From the NCBI RefSeq assembly GCF_007997215.1, contig NZ_VORW01000021.1, positions 1 through 64,000 of the forward strand: 64,000 bases of DNA, written 5' to 3'. Positions 52,744 through 61,895 of the stretch are shown piece after piece (position 1 is the first letter of the stretch; every line of letters starts with the position of its first letter). Below the pieces are notes generated by a model. The model made no database searches. It had not been told where the DNA came from and saw nothing but the letters and a program-made list of their open reading frames with translations. The stretch is from Algoriphagus aquimarinus. GTDB lineage: Bacteria > Bacteroidota > Bacteroidia > Cytophagales > Cyclobacteriaceae. Both the position numbers and the translations under genes were made by a program.

Positions 52744-54189
52744 ATGATTCATTTCAAAGAAATAGGGAAGATCATGGGCGCACTCTTGGTGCTAATAGCC
52801 CTTTTGATGCTTCCCGGAGTAATTTTTTCAATACATTTTGAAGAAGATCCTTGGCCAGTACTGAGTTCTGCTGTGATCACCATGATCATCGGAATGACGC
52901 TTTTCTTTTCTTTTTCAAAGCAAGACCAAAATATCAGAAAACGAGAAGGTTACCTGATAGTAGCCTTGAGCTGGGTTTTTATGGCTGGTTTTGGGATGCT
53001 TCCTTATATTTTGAGTCATGAAATTGTCAGTTTCGAAGATGCGCTTTTCGAGACTATGTCAGGTCTTACGACTACAGGGGCTTCTATTTTGACTGATATT
53101 GAAGCGATGCCAAAAGGTTTGCTCTTTTGGAGAAGCATGACTCAGTGGATAGGAGGCTTGGGAATAATCGTATTGACTGTTGCTATTTTTCCGCTTTTGG
53201 GAATTGGTGGGATTGAGCTTTTTGTGGCTGAATCACCTGGCCCTACTTCTGATAAAGTGCACCCAAGAATATCAGAAACAGCTAAGCGTCTTTGGTATGT
53301 GTATGTAGGTCTTACTGTATTGGCAATGCTGCTTTATTGGGCAGGAGGGATGAACTTCTTCGACGCAATAAATCATGCGCTGACTACTTTGGCTACCGGT
53401 GGTTTCTCTACCAAAAATGCCAGTATGGCGTATTATGATTCGGCTTTCATACAATATGTAGCCATCTTATTTATGTTTTTGGCGGGCACTAACTTTACGG
53501 TTATCTACTTTGGCTTGATAGGTAAATTCAAGAGAGTACTTAAGAGTGATGAATTTAAAACGTATGGGCTAACTCTTCTGGTAGTTGCTGTTATTCTTTA
53601 TTTCCCTATAGCTGCTACAGGTATTGATCCTGAATTGGCATTCAGAAAGTCACTTTTTCAGGTAGTTTCGATAGTTACTACTACAGGATTTGTTACGGAT
53701 GATTATACGCAGTATAGCGAAGGAGTGACCTTTATCTGCTTTATGCTTCTGTTCATAGGAGGTTGCGCTGGATCTACTGCGGGCGGAATCAAGTTTGTGA
53801 GACACCTTACTTTTATCAAAAATTCATGGCTGGAATTTAAGCGCTTGGTGCACCCAAGAGCAATTGTTCCTTTGATCATAAATGGTGATCGGGTAACAGG
53901 TAGAATCATCACACACATCATGAATTTCTTGCTGATTTACCTATTGACTTTTGTTCTGGGCTCTTTAGCACTTTCACTGATGGGGTATGATCTGGTTACT
54001 TCCTTTGGAGCTGTCGCTACCTGTTTGGCAAATGTGGGACCAGGAATTGGATCCGTTGGGCCTGTGGATAATTTTGCGTTTTTCTCGCCTGCTGCTAAAA
54101 TATTCCTTTCTGTGATCATGCTGCTTGGACGATTAGAACTCTACACCTTGTTGATTTTATTCACTCCTTTCTTCTGGAGAGCGAATTAA
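52744..54189 (+). CDS. trkH: Trk potassium transporter, membrane subunit
   Basis: TrkH is the potassium-translocating channel-like subunit. The 481-residue protein has four repeated M1-P-M2 units. The pore loops include TMSGLTTTGASIL near residues 106-118, TTLATGGFSTKN near 214-225, VSIVTTTGFVTDDY near 309-322 and TCLANVGPGIGS near 427-438, each carrying the selectivity-filter Gly. It is co-transcribed with trkA. Length matches the family. Confidence 0.94.
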   Translation: MIHFKEIGKIMGALLVLIALLMLPGVIFSIHFEEDPWPVLSSAVITMIIGMTLFFSFSKQDQNIRKREGYLIVALSWVFMAGFGMLPYILSHEIVSFEDALFETMSGLTTTGASILTDIEAMPKGLLFWRSMTQWIGGLGIIVLTVAIFPLLGIGGIELFVAESPGPTSDKVHPRISETAKRLWYVYVGLTVLAMLLYWAGGMNFFDAINHALTTLATGGFSTKNASMAYYDSAFIQYVAILFMFLAGTNFTVIYFGLIGKFKRVLKSDEFKTYGLTLLVVAVILYFPIAATGIDPELAFRKSLFQVVSIVTTTGFVTDDYTQYSEGVTFICFMLLFIGGCAGSTAGGIKFVRHLTFIKNSWLEFKRLVHPRAIVPLIINGDRVTGRIITHIMNFLLIYLLTFVLGSLALSLMGYDLVTSFGAVATCLANVGPGIGSVGPVDNFAFFSPAAKIFLSVIMLLGRLELYTLLILFTPFFWRAN

Positions 54190-54336
54190 TCACAGTCTTG
54201 TAATTTGAGTTTTGGTGATCAAAAATCCCGATTAAATTAATGATTCAATAATGAGAAGGGATATAGCCAAATAGATAATGTTAGGATTATCGAACAGGAT
54301 GAAATCTCTTTCCGTTGAGCTACCAAAGACTGATCT

Positions 54337-54849
54337 ATGAGAAATATAATTTTAGGACTTCTGCTTTTAGTGAGTTTTGGATCATGCAGTGAGAGTGATC
54401 CTGATCTTTATACAGGACAGCAGGTAGAGTATCAATTGAATAAGGCGAGCGAATATGAATATACCGGTGCGCTTACAATCAGAGAATTAACTGATGGTAA
54501 TTTAGAGTTGACTTTACAATTGGTAGGTGCGAAAAGTACTTCTGCCAATACATTTCCAGCACATTTGCATTTCGGAGATTATACTAATCCAGTAGCTCCC
54601 ATGGCATTTATGCTGAATCCCGTGAGCGGATCTACTCTTCAAAGTAAGACTGTGCTAGGCTCGTTAATGAATGGAACAAAGTTGAGTTTTGAAGATATGA
54701 AGACTTTCGACGGGCATGTGAAAGTGCATTTAGCAAGTGAGGGACCAGATTATAAGGTGATTTTGGTGGCTGGCAATATTGGCTACAATGTCAATGAAAA
54801 TCTAACGTTTGATGCCTCTCTAATGACTAGTTGCTCACCGGATTTCTAA
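54337..54849 (+). CDS. Small lipoprotein with a CHRD-like HLH motif
   Basis: The 170-residue protein has a lipoprotein signal ending LLVSFGSC, so Cys17 should be lipidated. The mature part is beta-rich: YEYTGALTIREL, then LTLQLVGA, the motif FPAHLHFGDY near 77-86, and KVHLASEGPDYKVILVAGNIG near 128-148. The His pair and strand order resemble CHRD domains and periplasmic CuZn-SOD-like folds, though I see no full metal site. Function unknown. A strong terminator separates it from the next, convergent gene. Confidence 0.65.
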   Translation: MRNIILGLLLLVSFGSCSESDPDLYTGQQVEYQLNKASEYEYTGALTIRELTDGNLELTLQLVGAKSTSANTFPAHLHFGDYTNPVAPMAFMLNPVSGSTLQSKTVLGSLMNGTKLSFEDMKTFDGHVKVHLASEGPDYKVILVAGNIGYNVNENLTFDASLMTSCSPDF

Positions 54850-54864
54850 AAATTAATAGTCTTC

Positions 54865-54904
54865 AAAACACAAAAAGCAGCTCTAAAGCTGCTTTTTGTG
54901 TTTT
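54865..54904. terminator. Strong bidirectional terminator
   Basis: AAAACACAAAAAGCAGCT (54865-54882) pairs perfectly with AGCTGCTTTTTGTGTTTT (54887-54904), an 18-bp stem with a 4-base loop. It lies between the convergent lipoprotein genes and can serve both. Confidence 0.9.
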
Positions 54905-54919
54905 AAATGAAAGCAATTA

Positions 54920-55519
54920 TTATTCAACTACAACTGGGAAAGTGATGTCTAGATCAGTTTCTCCACCTGCTTTAGCGTAATCTTGAAAATTTGGATTATC
55001 TGCACCGGGATAATTTTTATCCAAAGCGTGACGTAGAAGTAGCTGGATATTCGCAGTATTAACCCCTGGGCTTTGCTGAACAGTTACGATTCCTTTTAGA
55101 CCGATTAACTCAGCTCCATCATCGTTGTATTCGTAAGATAGAAACGGAGAACTGGTGAAAGCTGAGCCTAAGAAATAGAACTGGTGCTCATCGCCTTCAG
55201 CTCTAATTTCCTCCGTGATGTCTTCTCCGGCTACTGAATTGTACACGTCAACTGACATTTCATATCTTTTTCCTTTGGTCAGCATGACCGTTTCTACATC
55301 TGGGGCAGAGCCAATTTCAATTCCCTCGGAATCTGAAGCGGTGAAGTCAAAAGGGGCGCCCAAAGCATTTCCGCTTGCATCGATTTCTTGAAAAGTAAGT
55401 GTGACATCGGTAATCAATTCTCCATCATTTTCTGGAACCGGATCTTCACTTTTACAGCTTGAAAAGAAGAGGGATGCCACTGCTAGCGCGATAAGGTAAA
55501 GGTTGCTTTTTGTGCTCAT
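54920..55519 (-). CDS. Lipoprotein partner of a TonB-dependent receptor
   Basis: The 199-residue protein has a lipoprotein signal ending LFFSSC (Cys22). The mature domain is beta-rich and acidic: ELITDVTLTFQEID, TVMLTKGKRYEMSVDVYNS, then the characteristic EDITEEIRAEGDEHQFYFLG near 108-127, and QLLLRHALDKNYPGA. Similar lipoproteins are found next to TonB-dependent receptors in many Bacteroidota and sometimes carry the name 'type 1 periplasmic-binding-fold'. Here it follows the receptor gene by 10 bases on the same strand. Capture of a metal or its complex at the surface is an inference from this pairing. Confidence 0.7.
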   Translation of the reverse strand: MSTKSNLYLIALAVASLFFSSCKSEDPVPENDGELITDVTLTFQEIDASGNALGAPFDFTASDSEGIEIGSAPDVETVMLTKGKRYEMSVDVYNSVAGEDITEEIRAEGDEHQFYFLGSAFTSSPFLSYEYNDDGAELIGLKGIVTVQQSPGVNTANIQLLLRHALDKNYPGADNPNFQDYAKAGGETDLDITFPVVVE

Positions 55520-55529
55520 AATTAGTTGG

Positions 55530-57836
55530 TTAGAATTCGTAATTGATTTTTATTAGGACATTTCTTCCCATATCGTAGGAGAAGTATCTGAAGCGATTCA
55601 TGTAGTCTTTGTAGCTGGTATTGAAGAGATTTTGCACCTGAAGGCCCAAATTCAACTTGTCATCTCCGACGTTAAATTCCTTATTGTAAGAGATGTTGAA
55701 AAGTGCATAAGCCGATGGTGGGGGAGCAATATCAAAATCTGGCTCTCTATTTTGCTTCGCAACCAAGACATTGCTTAAGGTTATCTTATTTGTCCGGGAA
55801 TCAGTGGCTTGGGAAAAGTCGTACGAAATGCCCCAATCCATTCTGTTAGATGGAATAAAAGGAAAATAGTTGTTGTCATCGGTGTTCTTTGCCTGAACGA
55901 TTGAACCTTTTAGGTAGCCACTTATTTTCTCTGTGAACTCGTAGCTGCCAGCAAAGTCAAATCCGTAGAATAACGCATTTGCCTGCAAGTATTCGTAAAT
56001 ATTGAAGGTGCCCCTAAGACTCGTATACACTTCTCCAGTAGGATTTAGATATATGTAATCGCTGATAGGATTCAGGTATGCTGTGAATTCCAGATGAGTC
56101 CTTTTACCGTCGTATTGTAGCTCGTTAATCCATTTCAGGGATTTTTCGGACACCATATCAGGATTGCCGATTTCCACTGCAGCTGCACCATGATGAAGCC
56201 CCTCACTGAATAATTCGTTCACATTCGGTGGTCTCCAAGCGGAACCAAGATTTGAATTGAAGGTCAGATCCGGACTGATGTGATAGAGTCCACCTAAGAA
56301 CGCGGAGAAATTTTGATAAGCTATATCGGCGGTTCTCAACTCTTGATTGATGTATCTGGCGGTGCTGACATTTCTAAAGTCATATCTTACGCCAGCTTCC
56401 ACTTCCAATGGGCCTTTGGAGTACTTTTCCATAGCGTACAAGCCTGTATTCACCATGTCATAGTTTGGGATCAATGGTGTTACTCCGGTCCCAGGAACAT
56501 TGCTATTTGCCTGTTGGATGAAGTTGATTCCCCATGTCCCGCTCAGTTCATTTTTGTGCGTATGGTTCACGTAGAGATCTACTGTGTTGGTATAAAGCTC
56601 CAGGTCCAAACTAGCTTTCTCATTCAAATTGCCTCTTCTCTTGTCAAATTCCTGTCTGTGGTTGAGCTGAAAGCCATACTGGAAGTTTAATTTCCAGCTT
56701 TCAGAAATATGATAGTGAGACTTCAACTTTGCTAGATGATGGGTTACTCTTTGCTTTGGATTGAGGATGTCATAACTGAACTCTCCATCTGCGAATGGAC
56801 GTCCATTCACAATAATATTTTGAAGATCAGAGAGATTTCCCGTGTGTGAGTCATTCAAAATTCCCAATTCAGTATGGAAAAGACTGTAATAAGCTTCCAC
56901 TCCAAGTTTGGAACTGCTATAGCCAAGCGAGCTGCTTAAGTTTAGCTCACTTACCCCAGTGTTTTCTTGGATATAATCGGGAGATTTCACGTTGCCGGAC
57001 CTTTTTGCAGAGCCCTGAATTCTATATCCCAAACCTTTGATTTTGTCTGAGCCACCTACATGTACCAAGTTAATGTTCCCCATACGGCCATTAGTTCCGC
57101 CAACTAGGTTAAGATTAGTCTTACTAAATTTTTTAGTAGGAAGAGGGGCTGGATTTACCAAAATCACTCCACCCATAGCTTCCGGCCCGTATCGTACTGT
57201 TTCTGCGCCTTTTACTACTGTGATTTCATCTGCTAGAAAAGGATCGATTTCAGGAGCGTGCTCAGCTCCCCATTGTTGCCCTTCCAGCCGGATGCCATTG
57301 TTCATAATCATAATCCGATTACTGTGCATGCCGTGGATTACAGGTTTTGAGATGCTATTTCCTGTAGAAAAAGTAGATACTCCGGAGATTCGTTTTAGAC
57401 TTTCTCCCAGATTTTCACCTCTGGATTCCATGAGGTTTTCTCCGTATAGTGCAGAGACGGCTGTCGTAGTTTGTACAGCATCACGATGCCCGTGAACTTC
57501 CACGCCTTGTAAACCCACCGCTTCTTCTTCCAGCCTATAGGTTTTGCTAAAAGTGGTGGACTCTAACTTAATGCTGTCTGTTATGGTTTTATGACCCAGG
57601 TATTGAATAGTGACCGTATAGTTTCCGCTGCAAAGATTCTTTATCGTGAAATTTCCGTTTTGATCACTGACGGCTCCTTCTTCAGCCTCGATTACCCATA
57701 CGTATGCAGCCTCTATTGGCTCGTTATTTTCTAGGTGTATGATTTTTCCCCGAATAGATAGCGAGCAATCCTGAGCCTGAATTTTAAATCCAAGCAGTAG
57801 AATCAATGTTAATAGTATTCCTGTTTTCAAATTCAC
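55530..57836 (-). CDS. TonB-dependent outer-membrane receptor, ZnuD-like
   Basis: The 768-residue receptor has a signal peptide (1-21), a carboxypeptidase-like beta-sandwich domain (about 24-105), a plug domain (about 110-230) and a 22-strand-type barrel to the C-terminal NVLIKINYEF. The plug contains ISKPVIHGMHSNRIMIMNNGI and WGAEHAPEIDPFLADEITVVKG, which resemble the zinc receptor ZnuD more than siderophore or SusC-type receptors. Extracellular loops contain scattered His and Asp. The start is a GTG at 57836. A Fur/Zur-like palindrome lies 37 bp upstream and the partner lipoprotein gene follows. Zinc as ligand is inferred. Confidence 0.82.
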   Translation of the reverse strand: MNLKTGILLTLILLLGFKIQAQDCSLSIRGKIIHLENNEPIEAAYVWVIEAEEGAVSDQNGNFTIKNLCSGNYTVTIQYLGHKTITDSIKLESTTFSKTYRLEEEAVGLQGVEVHGHRDAVQTTTAVSALYGENLMESRGENLGESLKRISGVSTFSTGNSISKPVIHGMHSNRIMIMNNGIRLEGQQWGAEHAPEIDPFLADEITVVKGAETVRYGPEAMGGVILVNPAPLPTKKFSKTNLNLVGGTNGRMGNINLVHVGGSDKIKGLGYRIQGSAKRSGNVKSPDYIQENTGVSELNLSSSLGYSSSKLGVEAYYSLFHTELGILNDSHTGNLSDLQNIIVNGRPFADGEFSYDILNPKQRVTHHLAKLKSHYHISESWKLNFQYGFQLNHRQEFDKRRGNLNEKASLDLELYTNTVDLYVNHTHKNELSGTWGINFIQQANSNVPGTGVTPLIPNYDMVNTGLYAMEKYSKGPLEVEAGVRYDFRNVSTARYINQELRTADIAYQNFSAFLGGLYHISPDLTFNSNLGSAWRPPNVNELFSEGLHHGAAAVEIGNPDMVSEKSLKWINELQYDGKRTHLEFTAYLNPISDYIYLNPTGEVYTSLRGTFNIYEYLQANALFYGFDFAGSYEFTEKISGYLKGSIVQAKNTDDNNYFPFIPSNRMDWGISYDFSQATDSRTNKITLSNVLVAKQNREPDFDIAPPPSAYALFNISYNKEFNVGDDKLNLGLQVQNLFNTSYKDYMNRFRYFSYDMGRNVLIKINYEF

Positions 57837-57872
57837 AATGCAAAAATAGAAGGCCTTGGAATTATAAACTAG

Positions 57873-57899
57873 TATAAATGAAACAAAGTTGCATTTATA
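57873..57899 (-). promoter_or_regulatory. Fur/Zur-like palindromic operator of the receptor operon
   Basis: TATAAATG-A-AAC-AAA-GTT-G-CATTTATA is a 27-base dyad with 11 of 13 positions paired around 57886. Its inner TGaAACaaaGTTgCA has the TGnAACnnnGTTnCA form expected of a Fur-family repressor. It lies 37 bp upstream of the receptor start, a normal operator distance. A -7-like TATTTTTG (minus strand, 57848-57841) is very close to the GTG start, so the exact promoter is unclear. The 298-base gap to 58135 holds no other gene. Confidence 0.55.
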
Positions 57900-58134
57900 G
57901 GATAAATGGTAAATTGTAGCGGCTAACAGACCATATGGATGGAAATGCTAATGATGTTAGTAGGAGGAGACCGCAGCATGAAGTCTGGCAGGGATGGCAT
58001 AAGACAGGAGAGGCTGAATTTTGAGCGTGGGACATTATCTGTTTTTTGACAACAGAAAATCAAAAGTTCGTACAAACCGCGTCATTCTGTGACATCTATT
58101 CTTTAGTGAAAATTCTAATTCATACTTTTAGGCA

Positions 58135-59499
58135 ATGGAATTTGCCATAGTAGATATTGAGACCACCGGCGGCGCGCCGAAACATGGTGGTATAACAGAG
58201 GTAGCGGTTTTGATTCACGACGGGGAATCGATTATAAGAGAGTATCAGACGCTTCTTAATCCCGAGCAAGCTATCCCAACTTACATTACCGGTTTGACTG
58301 GAATCGATAATTTCATGGTGAGGCATAAGCCCACGTTTTCAGATATTCAAGAAGAATTATGGGACTTGCTTAATGATAGAGTATTCGTAGCACACAATGT
58401 TAGTTTTGATTACGGGTTTCTTCGGGAGGCATTTCTGAAAGTGGGGAAGGAACTCAAAACTCCCAAACTCTGCACTGTCAAACTTAGTAGAAAAGTATAC
58501 CCAGGAATGACTTCTTATAGTCTTGGAAGGCTTTGCGAAAGCCAGAAAATACAGATCGAAGCCAGGCACCGAGCAATGGGAGATGCGAAAGCTACAGCGA
58601 TCTTGTTTGATAGAATGATCAAATCTGACTACCAAATCATCAATCAATCGCTTAAGAAAAATACAGGTGAGGCTTTTCTTCCTCCTAATTTCCCTCACTC
58701 CAAATTCAAGGAAATCCCTACTGCATGCGGGGTATATTATATGCTCGATGAGCATAGTAAAGTCATCTATGTAGGCAAGGCGATAAATATCCGAGAGCGA
58801 TTTAAGAATCACTTTTCAGGGCAATTACTTCCTAATCTGAAGCATAAACTTAAGACTGAAGTCTTTGATTTGAAATGGGAATTAACTGGAACTGAGTTAA
58901 TGGCGCTTTTATTTGAGACATTGGAAATCAAGAGACTATGGCCTAAATATAATTCTGCTTCCAAGCTTCCGAAGCGTCTGTTCGGCCTATTTCATTATGA
59001 GGATAATTCAGGTTATGGGAGATTTCAAGTTTCTAAAATCACCAAGTTTTTCAAGCCGATTGAATCCTTTTTCTCCATGGAGGAGGCTAATGCCTTTCTG
59101 AAAACAGGGATCAGCACTTATGGTTTATGTCCCAAACTATGTGGGCTTAGAAAAGTGAACTGTGAGCCAGAGGAGGAAATGAGCTGTAACGGTGCGTGTG
59201 ATTTCACAGAGAAGCCAGAGGAATACAATAAGCGAGTGGCGGAGTTTATGGGCAAAATCAGGGAAAGCCAAAAGGAAATCCTGATCAAGCTAGATGGGCG
59301 GAATTCTAATGAGACTGCTTACTGCATGTTTGAAAGCGGTATGCTGAGCAGATTTGCCTACTTGGAAAATGACCAGATTACAGAAGATATTCCATCCCAG
59401 CTTGAGCTAGTGACACAAGTGCCCGAGACCTTTTACATCTTACGTCAATTTATACATCAGATCAACCCTGAGCAGATATTGGTTCTGGAAACTAATTGA
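58135..59499 (+). CDS. DnaQ-type 3'-5' exonuclease fused to a GIY-YIG nuclease domain
   Basis: Residues 1-175 are a DEDDh exonuclease like DNA polymerase III epsilon: D7 and E9 in AIVDIETTGG, HNVSFDYGFL near 83-92 and HRAMGDAKAT near 143-152. Residues 195-280 are a GIY-YIG domain of the UvrC N-terminal type (CGVYYMLDEHSKVIYVGKA). Then comes a cysteine-rich segment (about 328-362: GLCPKLCGLRKVNC, SCNGAC) as in Cho/UvrC relatives. This pairing of a degrading and an incising nuclease suggests a role in excision-type DNA repair, similar to Cho. A promoter-like TACTTTTA precedes the ATG by less than 10 bases, so its position is uncertain. Confidence 0.88.
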   Translation: MEFAIVDIETTGGAPKHGGITEVAVLIHDGESIIREYQTLLNPEQAIPTYITGLTGIDNFMVRHKPTFSDIQEELWDLLNDRVFVAHNVSFDYGFLREAFLKVGKELKTPKLCTVKLSRKVYPGMTSYSLGRLCESQKIQIEARHRAMGDAKATAILFDRMIKSDYQIINQSLKKNTGEAFLPPNFPHSKFKEIPTACGVYYMLDEHSKVIYVGKAINIRERFKNHFSGQLLPNLKHKLKTEVFDLKWELTGTELMALLFETLEIKRLWPKYNSASKLPKRLFGLFHYEDNSGYGRFQVSKITKFFKPIESFFSMEEANAFLKTGISTYGLCPKLCGLRKVNCEPEEEMSCNGACDFTEKPEEYNKRVAEFMGKIRESQKEILIKLDGRNSNETAYCMFESGMLSRFAYLENDQITEDIPSQLELVTQVPETFYILRQFIHQINPEQILVLETN

Positions 59500-59505
59500 G
59501 TTCTC

Positions 59506-60405
59506 CTATAAGCTAGGGTCATTGAATGTATCGCCTTGGTTGATGTCGCCAGTTTCAAAGCCTTTTTTGAACCACTTCATACGCTGAGCGGAAGTGCCGT
59601 GCGTGAAGGAATCAGGCATCACACGACCTGTAGACTGCTTCTGAAGGCGATCATCTCCGATAGCATTTGCGGCATTGAGCGCTTCATCCAAATCGCCTTT
59701 TTCCATCCATCCTACAGACTTTTGACTGTGATTTGCCCAGACTCCGGCTAAGAAATCTGCCTGAAGTTCCAGTTTTACAGAATACTGATTGTATTCTTTT
59801 TCACTTACTTGACCTCGAAGTTTGTCCATTTCTGCTGTGATACCAGAGATTTTCTGGATATGATGACCTACTTCATGAGCGATTACATAGGCCTGAGCAA
59901 AGTCTCCCGGAGCTTTCAACTTCACTTCCATTTCTTTAAAGAAGCTAAGATCTATGTATAGTTTTTCATCACCTGGGCAATAGAAAGGTCCTGTAGCACT
60001 AGATGCAAGACCACAAGCAGATGACACTTGTCCGCTGAAAAGTACCAGAGTGGGTTCTCTGTAATTTTCCAGGATTTTATTCCAAACGTCTTCAGTATCT
60101 GCCAGTATAGTTTCACTAAAAGCAGCCAAACGGTCTTCCTCCGCCGAAGGTGTGTAATTGCTCTCGGTGGTGAAGCCTTGTCCGCCACCACCCATAAAAT
60201 TCCCTAAAAAGGTAAGCGGGTTTGTACCAGTAACCACCGAGATGACAATGATAATCCCGACTATGATTAGTCCGGTTTTAGAAAATAGAATTTTAATCAG
60301 TGGGCCAATTAGCATAGGATTAAACCCACCTCCACGTGATCCGCCACCGCTTAGACCCCGTCTATCATCTACATTGGAACTTCTTCTTCTTCCTTCCCAT
60401 TTCAT
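59506..60405 (-). CDS. YpfJ-family zinc metallopeptidase
   Basis: This 299-residue membrane protein has a basic Gly/Arg-rich N terminus (1-30), one transmembrane helix (about 43-60) and an exposed domain with the zincin motif H177-EVG-H181-H in IAHEVGHHIQ. Further family hallmarks are CGLASSATGPFYCPGDEKLYIDLSF (131-154) and ELQADFLAGVWANHS with the third ligand. The family is named neutral zinc metallopeptidase (YpfJ). Its substrates are unknown. It is convergent with the exonuclease fusion gene, with only six bases between the stops. Confidence 0.9.
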   Translation of the reverse strand: MKWEGRRRSSNVDDRRGLSGGGSRGGGFNPMLIGPLIKILFSKTGLIIVGIIIVISVVTGTNPLTFLGNFMGGGGQGFTTESNYTPSAEEDRLAAFSETILADTEDVWNKILENYREPTLVLFSGQVSSACGLASSATGPFYCPGDEKLYIDLSFFKEMEVKLKAPGDFAQAYVIAHEVGHHIQKISGITAEMDKLRGQVSEKEYNQYSVKLELQADFLAGVWANHSQKSVGWMEKGDLDEALNAANAIGDDRLQKQSTGRVMPDSFTHGTSAQRMKWFKKGFETGDINQGDTFNDPSL

Positions 60406-60534
60406 ATGTTTGTCATTTTCTTTTCAGTGGTCATATGGAATCTCGCATAGCTGATAACCATTCCTTGGTGTGATCCTTGAGTCATGCTCGATTTCATAGC
60501 ATAAAAGGTTTTATTTTGTTTAAAATTAACCAAA

Positions 60535-60569
60535 TTGAACAATCGGACAGTGTCCAAGAACTATTTTTG
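60535..60569 (+). promoter_or_regulatory. Promoter with an 11-bp palindrome, DUF1080 gene
   Basis: TTG at 60535-60537 and a perfect TATTTTTG at 60562-60569 are 24 bp apart, slightly long. Between them lies the exact palindrome GGACA-G-TGTCC (60545-60555), positioned as an operator. The leader would be about 20 bases. Confidence 0.5.
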
Positions 60570-60594
60570 AAAGAAAAACTTAAACCTAAAATCT

Positions 60595-61368
60595 ATGATC
60601 TGCAAAACTTTCCAAAGACTATCACTTAGTCTCGCATTAATTGGAGCTTTTACGCTAGTGCAAGCTCAGACCGGCGTAGGAGCCAAGCCCGAAAAGGGTG
60701 CCAAGGTTTACCTTGATGGTTCGAAAAAATCACTTGAGAAAAACTGGACATACTGGGAAGGACCACGTTTTTCTGCAGAAATGCCTATCAAATGGCCTGA
60801 AGTGACTGATCCTGTTGACGGGGGAAAGGCAATAAGCAGCAATGACCCTGCAGGCGCTGGCGGGAAGTACGGTGCCGCTGATATTGTGACCAACGAGAAA
60901 TTCGAGGATTTCCGTGCACATGTGGAGTTTTTTATCAAAGATGAAGGTGGCAACAGTGGTGTCTACTTACAGAATAGATATGAAGTACAGATTCTTGATG
61001 GAGACTACGGGGATCATGGTATGGCTGCGTTGATCAATGAACATATTCCAACTTCCAAAGAATACTATGGTGTAGGAAAGTGGAATGCATATGATATTGA
61101 GTTTAAAGCCGCTCGTTTTGAGGATGGAAAACTTGTAGCCAAACCTCGTGCGACGGTGTATCTGAATGGTGTAAAAGTTCACGAAGACAAAGAAATACAG
61201 CAAGTTTGGGGAGGTCCAAACTCTGGCCTAGACGGAGGTAATGATGGTGGTAAAGGAATTACTGACACACCTGGAGGATTGAAGTTGCAAGCTGAAGGAC
61301 ATGATGTTTATTATAGAAATGTTTGGATCAAAAAGCTTGATCTGGATGGGAAATCTACTGATTTCTAA
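60595..61368 (+). CDS. Secreted DUF1080 (3-keto-disaccharide hydrolase-type) protein
   Basis: This 257-residue exported protein has a signal peptide (1-24, ending LVQAQ) and one DUF1080 domain of concanavalin/LamG-like fold: LDGSKKSLEKNWTYWEG, then FEDFRAHVEFFIKDEGGNSGVYLQNRYEVQILD (about 101-133), KWNAYDIEFKAARF and GGLKLQAEGHDVYYRNVWIKKL. The domain is described as 3-keto-disaccharide hydrolase in some members and as a sugar-binding fold in others, so the activity is uncertain here. It stands alone with its own promoter and terminator. Confidence 0.88.
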   Translation: MICKTFQRLSLSLALIGAFTLVQAQTGVGAKPEKGAKVYLDGSKKSLEKNWTYWEGPRFSAEMPIKWPEVTDPVDGGKAISSNDPAGAGGKYGAADIVTNEKFEDFRAHVEFFIKDEGGNSGVYLQNRYEVQILDGDYGDHGMAALINEHIPTSKEYYGVGKWNAYDIEFKAARFEDGKLVAKPRATVYLNGVKVHEDKEIQQVWGGPNSGLDGGNDGGKGITDTPGGLKLQAEGHDVYYRNVWIKKLDLDGKSTDF

Positions 61369-61385
61369 TAAGGAAAGTATACATG

Positions 61386-61420
61386 AAAAAGCCCTGAATC
61401 TTTTGGATTCAGGGCTTTTT
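61386..61420 (+). terminator. Rho-independent terminator of the DUF1080 gene
   Basis: AAAAAGCCCTGAATC (61386-61400) pairs with GATTCAGGGCTTTTT (61406-61420), a 15-bp stem with a 5-base loop and a T run. It begins 18 bases after the stop codon. Confidence 0.92.
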
Positions 61421-61895
61421 TGCATTTAATCGTTAGCTGCTACTGGGAAATAAAGAAGGAGGTTTTTCCTTCTAATAATCTTTTGAAGCCTACGAGAAAA
61501 AGCTAGTACTAATTCCCATTTTAATACGGGGGTATTTTGTGCTTTTAACTTTAATCGGGTAATCACAAGTTGGGTATATATATTCTTTCAAAGGGTACTC
61601 AATGATTTAGCCATTTGATTTAAAATCAAATTTTGGTTCCAAGGCAATGGATTCATTCGAATATTTTGGGCTAGGCTCCGGGGTAAGGCTCCGGGTGTTG
61701 AGAGTATAAGTGATATTAATAATTCCAGATATAGCTAAAATTTACTTTGGTGATTCATTATTTCAATTTATCTGCGAATTATTATGCGAATATATACGAA
61801 GTGGGGTATATAATTTGGTATTTGTTTTATTTTTTTTGGTAAAAGTTAGAAAAGTGGTTTTTATTCCTGTTGAAATGCTCAAATGCGATTTGTCT
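61421..61895. other. 475-base intergenic region, no gene seen
   Basis: This AT-rich stretch separates the DUF1080 gene from the convergent SixA-type gene. It has a small AGAAGGA...TCCTTCT hairpin near 61455-61472 and a tandem near-repeat AGGCTCCGGGG-TA-AGGCTCCGGG around 61673-61695. A 68-codon frame starting with GTG at 61710 lacks family features and runs into the neighbouring gene. I see no RNA gene that I can name. Confidence 0.4.

Noticed and set aside
57037..57495. 152-codon frame opposite the TonB-dependent receptor
   Set aside because: Lies entirely within an intact receptor gene whose plug motifs are clear; no independent support.
61456..61463. AAGGAGGT, a perfect Shine-Dalgarno-like word
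   Set aside because: No start codon with an open frame follows, and this phylum does not normally use such sites; it forms part of a small hairpin.
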